Shown here: piece by piece, positions 57,271 through 64,000 of the stretch | Numbering within the stretch: the first letter of the stretch is position 1 | How the letters are laid out: each line of letters begins with the position of its first letter | Origin: Tubulanus polymorphus | Taxonomy: Eukaryota > Nemertea > Palaeonemertea > Tubulaniformes > Tubulanidae | Length of the DNA stretch: 64,000 nt | Reading direction: 5' to 3' | NCBI RefSeq assembly: GCF_964204645.1 | Contig: NC_134029.1 | Location: 8,980,850 to 9,044,849 of the forward strand | Translations under genes and position numbers: made by a program | Notes under the pieces: generated by a model | What the model was told of the DNA's origin: nothing | Seen by the model: only the letters and a program-made list of their open reading frames with translations | Databases searched by the model: none

Positions 57271-57542
57271 TTATTTGAGTCCCAACAGCAATTTAAGTCG
57301 CGTTGCTGGTAATTTTGGTAATTGTAGTTCGCGCGGTAATTGTTTATTATGTATTACATCACTCAGAATTTTCACCATTTCTTGATGATAGTCCAAATGT
57401 TCTTATAATTTTGTGAAGTTTGTTCGTCAATTACGAGAGTTTCATCCTCCATTTCTATTGATTCCTGTGTTTCACTATCCAGTAGCAATCGTTCCTCATC
57501 CGTTGGTTGGCTTAGAATTTCTGGTTGATCTTTGTGTTCCAT
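57271..57542 (-). pseudogene. Small acidic protein gene, frame broken near 57405
   Basis: An ATG at 57540-57542 opens 56 acidic residues (starting MEHKDQPEILSQPTDEERLL) ending at TGA 57372-57374. A second frame just upstream of that stop carries a helical, proline-containing continuation down to a TAA at 57271-57273. The composition suggests one protein split by a single-base change. The segment is GC-richer than the rest of the element and follows a possible 88-bp intron. Confidence 0.4.
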
Positions 57543-57548
57543 TTTAAT

Positions 57549-57636
57549 CTAAAAGATATCGTGAAAATGAATTACTGTACTTAAATATGTTTAAAGGTTT
57601 CCCTACTTCATAATAACTACAAAAAACGGTACTTAC
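57549..57636 (-). other. Candidate spliceosomal intron in a leader region
   Basis: On the minus strand GTAAGT (57636-57631) follows an exon-like sequence, and TATCTTTTAG ends at 57549, seven bases before the small acidic gene's ATG. The length is 88 bp. The donor is consensus. No RNA data; could be chance. Confidence 0.35.
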
Positions 57637-57869
57637 ATTTAGATTTAGAACTGTAAACTGTGTTTTGAGAGAGAATATCCAATACGTACTATGTATGTGA
57701 AAGTTGATTTCTAACTGCCGACGTGGCGCACGTTCAACCAAACTAATTATTTCTGCACAGATGTTCTTTATGATGAAGTTAATTAATTCTTTAGAATTGA
57801 AAACAAGATATATTTGGCAACATATGTTTTAGTAGTAAGCAAAAGCTATGTATTATATACATACAAAGC
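57637..57869. other. Short non-coding stretch of the element
   Basis: GC-richer than most of the element around 57710-57740 (CTGCCGACGTGGCGCACG). If the adjacent intron is real, this holds the leader exon and promoter. Nothing else recognised. Confidence 0.35.
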
Positions 57870-58574
57870 TCAAATAGAATTGCCAGCTTTCTTACCACTG
57901 ATCAAAACCTCAGAATGCGGTTGATTCTGTGAAATACTATTCCATAATTCAACAAATGTCTTTGCTTTATCCAGTTGATCTAAATATAACTGTAAATCTA
58001 GTTTATTGGATTTAATAATGTTTTCCTTCTTTTCTAAAGGTCTTAGATTCTTCCAATTCCAAATAAGTTTTTTATTGTATTCATCATTCATGTTAAATTT
58101 AGATATTGGTAACACATGATCAATATGAAAGTATTCACCATAATTATCTATATTCATTTTATCATCGAATTGATATATTATCCATGATTTTAAGAATTCA
58201 TCTGAACAACCCAATAAATTAGATAGTGTTTTTGAACGCGTTTCTTTGTTGAATAATTTTGATACTTTAGATCTCAAACATTGTTTCATTTTAAAATTAA
58301 AATCTGTTTGATATCTTTCTTTATGATAATTTCTATTATACACTTTAATATGTTCTAAATGATTTTCTTTCCATTGCTTATTTTCATCTTTGCGTGTTTC
58401 GGTATTATTTCTATAATTTTGTTTGTCACTTAGTTTACTACAAGTTTTACAATAACTTTGCTTACCATCTTTCTGAGTTTTATAATTATAATATTCCGAG
58501 AGTTGTTTATTTATTTTACATTTAGAACATTTCTTATTGTTTATATTTATAGCTTGTGATTGTTCCGGCTCCAT
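57870..58574 (-). CDS. HNH endonuclease with N-terminal zinc ribbon
   Basis: 234 residues. Four cysteines (C16, C19, C42, C45) form a zinc-binding motif of the kind seen before phage and viral HNH domains. The HNH core is at about 121-190: LGCSDEFLKSWI, then YFHIDHVLPISKF (His150, Asp152, His153), NWKNLRPL (Asn176) and KKENIIKSNK. Expected to cut DNA with a divalent metal. The tail LQLYLDQLDKAKTFVELWNS recurs in the next small zinc-finger protein. Intact. The start is fixed by the class A motif and TAATAAATGG. Confidence 0.85.
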   Translation of the reverse strand: MEPEQSQAININNKKCSKCKINKQLSEYYNYKTQKDGKQSYCKTCSKLSDKQNYRNNTETRKDENKQWKENHLEHIKVYNRNYHKERYQTDFNFKMKQCLRSKVSKLFNKETRSKTLSNLLGCSDEFLKSWIIYQFDDKMNIDNYGEYFHIDHVLPISKFNMNDEYNKKLIWNWKNLRPLEKKENIIKSNKLDLQLYLDQLDKAKTFVELWNSISQNQPHSEVLISGKKAGNSI

Positions 58575-58601
58575 TTATTATACATATTTTTATTAAAATT
58601 G
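58575..58601 (-). promoter_or_regulatory. Class A upstream motif, HNH gene
   Basis: On the minus strand ATCAATTTTAATAAAAATAT then GTATAATAA leads directly into ATG. It differs from the motif before the OB-like gene (44551-44579) at only two or three positions although 14 kb away and inverted. Confidence 0.65.
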
Positions 58602-58651
58602 ATTAACATTTTAGAATCCTCTTCCATTTCTTCGACCAACGTCATCCTTTT

Positions 58652-58903
58652 TCATTCCTCGCTGCTTTTGATAAGTTGTTTCGATTCCTTGATATCAAAT
58701 TCCTCAACGTATTGTTCATTATTTGGATCAGTGTTCCATAATTCAATAAATTTCTTTCCTTTTGTTAACTGTTCTGAATATAACTGTAAATATTCTAATT
58801 TCAATTTATTCTCTAAATGTGTTTTAGTTTTATTGTGTCTTGCTTTTTGAGACTTATCTATATTTATCTTACATGTTGGACAGTAGTACTTATTTGCTTC
58901 CAT
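58652..58903 (-). CDS. Small single zinc-finger protein sharing a tail with the HNH protein
   Basis: 83 residues. One U1/C2H2-like finger: YYCPTCKINIDKSQKARH with C8, C11, H23 and H29. This is followed by LQLYSEQLTKGKKFIELWNT (39-58), clearly related to the C-terminal segment of the HNH protein (LQLYLDQLDKAKTFVELWNS). The rest is acidic. First gene of the leftward block, intact. Probably nucleic-acid or partner binding; the shared tail suggests a common docking surface or a duplication (inference). Confidence 0.7.
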   Translation of the reverse strand: MEANKYYCPTCKINIDKSQKARHNKTKTHLENKLKLEYLQLYSEQLTKGKKFIELWNTDPNNEQYVEEFDIKESKQLIKSSEE

Positions 58904-58933
58904 TTTAATACTAAATTTTTTATTAAAATTGAT
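58904..58933 (-). promoter_or_regulatory. Class A upstream motif, small zinc-finger gene
   Basis: On the minus strand ATCAATTTTAATAAAAAATT then TAGTATTAAA precedes ATG. It is the most diverged copy near the start codon but has an intact TTTTAATAAAAA core. Confidence 0.55.
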
Positions 58934-58985
58934 TTTAGAAGTTCAATGATTTAAATGTTATTCATATATATATGAATATTTTAAG

Positions 58986-59253
58986 AGTAATAGGGATAAT
59001 GGGCTTTCAAGCTAAAGGTTGAACGGGCGGGTGAGTAAAAATGAAAAAACATAAAAATAATAACAATTTCTACTTGAATTAGGAGTGAAACTCATAAAAT
59101 GAAAAATAAATTCGAGCGTGTGAGAATTTATTTTTCATTTTTATGAGTTTTGCGAGTAATTCAAGTAGAAATTGTTATTATTTTTATGTTTTTTCATTTT
59201 TTACGAGCTCGACCGTTCGACCTTTGGCTTGAAAGCCCATTATCCCTATTACT
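58986..59253. repeat. Right terminus: a 268-bp near-perfect palindrome containing the right TIR
   Basis: The outer half (59120-59253) is the right terminal inverted repeat. The inner half (58986-59119) is a second copy in opposite orientation, itself starting AGTAATAGGG at 58986. The centre is CGAGCGTGTGAG between AAATAAATT and AATTTATTT. The inner copy has diverged in places (for example AGCTAAAGGTTGAACGG against AGCCAAAGGTCGAACGG). The left end of the element lacks such a second arm. Confidence 0.85.
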
Positions 59254-59259
59254 TATAGA
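59254..59259. repeat. Target site duplication, right copy (TATAGA)
   Basis: Exact repeat of 43067-43072, directly after the right terminus CCCTATTACT. Confidence 0.9.
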
Positions 59260-59311
59260 CCATCACTGTATCAAAACTACAATTTTACGGTACAATACTC
59301 CATCCATGCAG

Positions 59312-59380
59312 TCGCAATGGTCCAGTTAGTAAGAGCACAAGACTTGCACCTAGTAGATCAGAAGTTTGAGTCTCGGGTTG
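59312..59380 (+). repeat. tRNA-derived sequence (SINE-like)
   Basis: AATGGTCCAGTTAGTAAGAG resembles an A box, ACTTGCACC an anticodon loop, and AGTTTGAGTCTC a degraded B box. The stems do not close well, so this is a SINE head or tRNA pseudogene, not a working tRNA. It lies about 50 bp from the element's right end. Confidence 0.45.
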
Positions 59381-61470
59381 CTATAGTTCCCGGTCTATAC
59401 GACTGCAGGTTATCAAAGTTCATTTGATCTCCACGGGCATGGGCATATACCACATAATTCTTAAAATGATAATTTCTAAATGGTATTTTTGAATGAATCA
59501 AAAAGTTTGAAGTTTTGGCCTAAGAAAATGACCAGTGGTTTCCACGGGTATTACTCAAGTATACAAAAGTATTGCTTATTAGCGCACCTTCAATGTCCGA
59601 AGAAAATGTTTGGTTCGCAAGATTAATCGAATTAAAACAAAAACAAAAGTAAAAAGCCATAAACGTCATATGGGTGCAGTGCAGCATGGGGTTCGCATCT
59701 CCTGACCGTCGGTATTAAGACTCCATAACAAATAATTAATGTGAAATAACCCACGTGCAGAACAGTCGCATTTGTTTTTGATTTACCTTTTAGATATTTG
59801 CCTGTGGACATGATATCATCCGCGATATGGTTGATTGATTGGTTGAGACCACACGAATGTTACTTGAAATAGTGTTTTTTTCGGCATCAAGAAACCTCGT
59901 TCGTTTCTACGCTGAGTCGCTAATTAACACTCCATCTATATTGCATCTATACGATCGCTAAACGCAACGCTCTTCAGTGTTTGAAATGTCCCGCAAATCA
60001 GACAATTGAACGCATTTGGTGCAGAAACTTTGACCAGCCGAAATTATAACCATAAATTCTTGTGTTTAGACGTACACGCACACCTCATTCATTCGCGAGC
60101 CACAGACCGGACAAGAGCTCTCGAAGTTTTATTCCTGGACACAAGCGGGCATACGGTAATAGTTTATGCTGTTAATAATTGCGTGCAATTTAAAACTAAA
60201 GTTATATAAACTATTGGAAATTTCTAAAGAAATTATCAGGTAATTCAAAAGATGCTATAGTAGTCTCTAATTTTGAATTGAAATTTAATATGTTTAGATA
60301 CATTATTTGGATTTGGGAAACACCGAGGTAACCATCGACACAGGGTGTATCTTTAAAGTATCCAAAGGCCCTTTATACTTGAAAGGCCCTTTAAATCAAC
60401 AAGTTCATTAATTCCAAATATATTTCCTGTCTCGTACATGTCATCTCCCCATGACGCTTCCGTAGGTATATAACTTATGATGACGCAAGGCCAGTATACG
60501 TAATTCTCACTCCCCGTTGTGCAGACAATACAGCAATATAATAGATATGGGAAATCCCGGGACCTCCCAGGCGAAAACATACCGTAGGGATGCATCAAGT
60601 ACCCTCAATTAAACATGGAAACAATCAAACTGTGGCTGTTATCGGAAAAAAAATCCTTTAAACTTTGAAAATTGCCGTGACAAATAGCTTTGCCCGTGCA
60701 TGCAAATAATGTGACGCTCAACCACTCGCGCGCGCTTTGCGCTTATTTCAACCGGTGGCCGCACGCGTTACTATGAGGATACTTTTATTATTGCAATATC
60801 AACAAACTCCTCGAATAGATTTCTATCTTTAGTGAAAGTTTTAAATCATGAAATAGTTACGACAAGCGACACAAAATTGCTATTTTGGGGGGCGCTTTCC
60901 TAAAAGTTACGTATTCTTTTAATCGAAGATATTATGTCAGGACTACGTAATTCCAATTTCCAAGTTTTTAAGAAAAGTGTTCGTTCGCGGCAAAATGTCC
61001 GCCTCAATGTACCACATATCGGGACAAAGAGGTCAGGCTAAAGCTTGCCTTGTTTCATTCTTCGTGGATTTCCTCCGTGGACAGGAAACCCCGAAACCTT
61101 GATTTTGTGATCCTCAATTAGACATCAATCCGACGTGATCGTTGCGAAGTTTGAACCGCAATAAAAAACCTCTTTGTTGTTGATATGAATTCAATCGGTA
61201 AAATATTTACTGATATCTGATAACGATAAAAAATTCTTTGAAATGAATAAAGCTGGCGCTGAAATATAGTTACTTGGAATAATCGGTAAAGCAATGAAGT
61301 GGTTTCAATGTAATGAAAAATATTAGTCGAATGTTAAACCGATTTTGTGAATCATCATGGTACAATGGGCCAACATTGTACCTTTTACCAAACACTAACC
61401 GCACCCCTGACAAGGTTAGAAAGTTGTGCAACACAATGAAAATTAAACTATTACTTACTATGATATATGG
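59381..61470. other. Host DNA between the element and the GGT gene
   Basis: At 60440-60465 there is a lone TCTCCCCATGACGCTTCCGT end of the MITE family seen at 28576-28784 and 61471-61640. I could not find its partner end. No gene recognised. Confidence 0.5.
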
Positions 61471-61640
61471 TACAGAAGCGTCCTGGTGACATATATATTA
61501 AGAATTAAATTTTCGGGATTAATTCCGAGTTATTCCGAGTCAGTAACTCGGAATAAACCCCGAAAATCGCTTTCAACTAGGAAAACTAGTTTAACCTCAA
61601 AAATTTGTCTTAATAGATATGTCCCCAGGACGCTTCCGTA
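61471..61640. mobile_element. MITE (GGAAGCGTCCTGGGGACAT family), second copy
   Basis: TACAGAAGCGTCCTGGTGAC is mirrored by GTCCCCAGGACGCTTCCGTA. An inner hairpin of TTCCGAGT and ACTCGGAA also lies within. 170 bp, about 180 bp upstream of the first coding exon of the GGT gene, in its promoter region or first intron. Confidence 0.75.
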
Positions 61641-61818
61641 ATAATGGAATAGTGCATGAACTGTCAAGTTGTGATATATGTTACACATACATACAATACT
61701 ATATATTGATGGATTTTGAGAGATTACCCAATATTCACTGGTTTATCTATGAGTCACCGCTCTTCAAATAGCAATAAAACCAAACTTCCTAACGGCGGTT
61801 ATCCACTTTCTTTTCCAG

Positions 61819-62097
61819 ACAGAAAATGAAAACCTTCCTATTGACAGGTTTTTTGGCAGCTCACATATTCTCACCAGTTTTGGCGTCAGCGAAACGACAG
61901 CTAAACGGAGAGAATGACGTGAGCCTTACAAACGATATTCCCACTCCCAATCCCGCAGTAGCGTATATTAGAGATTATATGACAGCTGAATACCGAAAGA
62001 CCCTGCGAGATGATATGAAGAATTGTAAGGGTAAAGAAAGCACTTTCGATTCGGCGGCTGTAGTCAGCAATGTTCCGCAGTGTTCTATCGTTGGCAC
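61819..62097 (+). CDS. Gamma-glutamyltransferase-like protein, coding exon 1
   Basis: First coding exon of a GGT (gamma-glutamyl transpeptidase) gene. The enzyme family moves the gamma-glutamyl group of glutathione at the outer cell surface. A TTTTCCAG acceptor at 61811-61818 shows there is an upstream non-coding exon. ATG at 61826. Residues 1-20 (MKTFLLTGFLAAHIFSPVLA) form a signal peptide or anchor, followed by a polar, poorly conserved region and DSAAVVSNVPQCSIVGT. GTGAGT donor at 62098. Neighbouring introns are short (131-380 bp). Partial gene; the rest lies beyond the window. Confidence 0.85.
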
Positions 62098-62228
62098 GTG
62101 AGTTTCATTTCTAATAAATCCTCTCCGAAAAACTCAAAAATTATTTCATATATATCATATAAGCATGTTTATAGAATAGACACAAGTATACTTGTATTTA
62201 TCAGTGCTATGTAACCACTTTTTTGCAG

Positions 62229-62351
62229 AGATATTCTACGCAAGAACGGATCCGCAGTAGATGCTTTTATCGCTACAGCCGTTTGTCTGGGTACGATAAA
62301 TTCTCAATCCAGTGGTATCGGTGGAGGATTCTTCATGACTTACTACAAAAA
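62229..62351 (+). CDS. Gamma-glutamyltransferase-like protein, coding exon 2
   Basis: TTTTGCAG acceptor, GTAATC donor. Encodes DILRKNGSAVDAFIATAVCL and then a GIGGGFFMTYY segment, the family's SAVDAAIA and MGIGGG signatures near the large-subunit N-terminus. Joins exons 1 and 3 in phase 2. Confidence 0.9.
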
Positions 62352-62731
62352 GTAATCAAATATAAGGGTGATGGTAGGGAAGATCAGTAGCTTTTTCTTT
62401 CGTTGTAGATACGTAAGCTAATCACAAGTACTAAACCCCAGCTGTGCATCGGTTTAGTAATGTGTCATTGTGTCCGAAAATTTACAAACAATGAAATGCA
62501 CGTTCGTTCCCTTTTCTTCGTTAAATAATAAATCGTTTATATCTAGCAAAGATTTTCAAAGCTTCTTAACTAATGTACATAACTATTAGAAAAAGCCGGA
62601 ACCAAGCCCTACATTCGTGTACACATATTCAGAATGCAATGACTGCAATACATGTATGCATAAATTTCATTATCAACAGCATCACTTAGTAATTCATTCT
62701 ATAAATTAGCCTAGAATTATTGTCGTTTCAG

Positions 62732-62829
62732 AAGTGAGAAAAGGTCCTATGCTCTCGATGCATTTTCTGTAGCGCCTAACGCCCCCTCGCAGGACTTCTA
62801 CGTTGAGCATGCGAATTCATCATGGTCCG
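62732..62829 (+). CDS. Gamma-glutamyltransferase-like protein, coding exon 3
   Basis: Acceptor GTTTCAG, donor GTATGT. Encodes SEKRSYALDAFSVAPNAPSQ and on to NSSWSG. In active GGTs this place reads as an Ala-Arg-Glu-x-Ala-Pro motif whose Arg (Arg107 in human GGT1) binds the substrate carboxylate. Here the aligned residues are Ala-Phe-Ser before Val-Ala-Pro, so the key Arg appears absent. Confidence 0.85.
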
Positions 62830-62990
62830 GTATGTTTCTCTGTGACCCTAAAATAGAAATCTCTGTGGTGTACGCTGTGGCGTTTGGACTGCGAATATTT
62901 CACCGAGCTGAGATGACCGAATACGGAGTTGATAAATTGAGAAAATGAGCGTTTCTGCTTTCTAAGTTGTTTAAGTTTTTGCCGGTATAG

Positions 62991-63183
62991 GTGGTCTATC
63001 AATTGCTGTACCCGGTGAGGTTGCTGGCTACTGGAAGGCGCACCAAGCATTCGGCCGTTTGACATGGGTGGAGCTGTTCGAACCGTCAATCAAATTGTGC
63101 GAGTCTGGGTATGCCTTGACTCCAGCTAACTACATGGCACTTCTACTCCTACGCGTGTATGACACTCTCGATCCAATCTCTCG
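62991..63183 (+). CDS. Gamma-glutamyltransferase-like protein, coding exon 4
   Basis: Acceptor GGTATAG, donor GTAAGT. Encodes the highly conserved GGLSIAVPGEVAGYWKAHQA block, then GRLTWVELFEPSIKLCESGY, both standard in the GGT large subunit. Confidence 0.92.
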
Positions 63184-63460
63184 GTAAGTTTGTTTCAGCT
63201 TGGATCTTGAATGCGAGTTCCATGTTCCAGTTGTAATATCAATTATGACCCACTCTTCTCCAAATGTTTTTCTCAAAAACCAGATTTGATGGGCCCTCAA
63301 AATGTTTGATTGCATTCAAATGAAATGCACTTAGATGCTTGCATATTCGGCATCTGTCTATATAACACTTAATTTGCATTTTACTGCAAATTTCGTCAAC
63401 TTCGAAAACAGCCTTAGGTAAATTACCAGATGATATTGTAAATGTGTCCGCTATTTTCAG

Positions 63461-63628
63461 GTCTATATTTATCGACCCCAAGACCGGTGATCTTTATAAA
63501 GCCGGTGAAATAATTAAAAGGCCAACCTACTGTAAAACGCTGAAAGAAATTGCCGAGCAAGGGGCAGCTACATTCTACACTGGTTCGTTGTCGAAGAAAA
63601 TTCTTGAAGACCTTTACGAACAGTGTAC
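63461..63628 (+). CDS. Gamma-glutamyltransferase-like protein, coding exon 5 (gene continues beyond the window)
   Basis: Acceptor TTTTCAG, donor GTAAGT at 63629. Encodes IFIDPKTGDLYKAGEIIKRP, then TLKEIAEQGAATFYTGSLSK, the LxxIAxxGAxxFYxG stretch of the family. The catalytic Thr that starts the small subunit is not in the window. No further exon is recognised from 63629 to 64000. Confidence 0.9.
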
Positions 63629-64000
63629 GTAAGTTAGTTAGGCATTGTTTTCATTATTTCTGCGAAATTCGACGTGATGGCCCACTTAGTTTTAGTTTTT
63701 GATCCACGGATCAAAGCAGATTTTTGTTTCCGGTTACCATAAAAGTTAGAATTAAAGTTTATCACTGCACAAAAAATGACAAAATGACAATGACAAAAAT
63801 GCCCAAACTTGGCCGCCCAAAAACGTCCGACCAGGCCCGAGCCGAATTCTAGCACGAGACAAATGATTGCGTTTGAATTGCAACTGGTTCAGGAAATGAC
63901 CCACTTCGCTTTATTTAAGCATTGTTATCGAGTAAATGGTTCGCGTGTGAACGCGCTCTCTAATTAGGCGCGGGCCAAATTTGGCTCGAGTCTGATCCGG

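Larger units (their letters stand above)
43073..59253. mobile_element. Polinton/Maverick-type provirus-like element, 16.2 kb
   Basis: Inverted AGTAATAGGG termini, a perfect 6-bp target duplication, a retroviral-type integrase, an A32/FtsK-like ATPase, a family B polymerase remnant and capsid-type genes together identify a Polinton/Maverick (adintovirus-like) element integrated in an animal genome. The interior is far more AT-rich than the flanks. Genes form two convergent blocks (rightward 43.4-52.9 kb, leftward 58.9-53.5 kb). Missing relative to canonical Polintons are most of the polymerase and any recognisable adenain-type cysteine protease. Integrase, ATPase P-loop and one virion gene are damaged, so this copy is probably not autonomous. 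Confidence 0.92.

Noticed and set aside
57110-57385. 91-codon plus-strand open frame inside the element
   Set aside because: It is antisense to the small leftward genes and has no promoter motif of either class.
58575-58601. Mimivirus-type early promoter AAAATTGA
   Set aside because: The similar string is in the wrong orientation relative to the gene and is part of a longer, different motif.
43073-59253. CRISPR array or bacterial mobile element
   Set aside because: The repeats are few and long with palindromes, and termini, target duplication and integrase point to a Polinton in an animal genome.

Overview
The window looks like nuclear DNA of an invertebrate animal, probably a lophotrochozoan (inferred from gene style, not proven). 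Host DNA is gene-poor and full of small inverted-repeat elements, LINE debris and tRNA-derived repeats. Two host genes are clear: an intronless class A GPCR (29037-29993, +) and the 5' part of a gamma-glutamyltransferase gene with GT/AG introns (61819 to the window edge, +). Everything else up to 43 kb and from 59.3 to 61.5 kb is non-coding as far as I can see.

The centrepiece is a complete Polinton/Maverick-type provirus-like element at 43073-59253 (16,181 bp). It is much more AT-rich than its surroundings. It has about 157-bp terminal inverted repeats starting AGTAATAGGG and a perfect 6-bp target duplication (TATAGA, 43067-43072 and 59254-59259). Genes run rightward from 43.4 to 52.9 kb and leftward from 58.9 to 53.5 kb, converging on a hairpin-rich spacer. 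The rightward block holds a zinc-finger protein, a remnant of a protein-primed family B DNA polymerase, an OB-like small protein, a penton-like protein, a cassette of small membrane proteins, two large conserved virion-type proteins, a candidate double jelly-roll major capsid protein and a second zinc-finger protein. The leftward block holds two zinc-finger proteins (one with an HNH nuclease domain), a small GC-richer region with splice-like signals, three direct repeats that look like iterons, two membrane/basic proteins, a retroviral-type integrase and an A32/FtsK-like packaging ATPase.

This copy is a mosaic of preserved and broken genes. The polymerase is reduced to its C-terminal end, the integrase frame has two internal TAA codons, the ATPase P-loop has Ser where Gly is expected, and one large virion gene is frameshifted at a TA microsatellite. 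The capsid candidates and several other ORFs are open. The most striking unexplained structure is regulatory. Five ORFs coding for zinc-finger, nuclease and OB-like proteins share one long upstream motif abutting the ATG. The virion-type ORFs instead share a T-run followed by TAAATAAATG or a close variant. This suggests a two-class (early/late-like) promoter code. Also unusual are a 268-bp palindrome forming the whole right end, three iterons each carrying two palindromes, and three alternating 115-bp inverted-repeat modules between the converging blocks.
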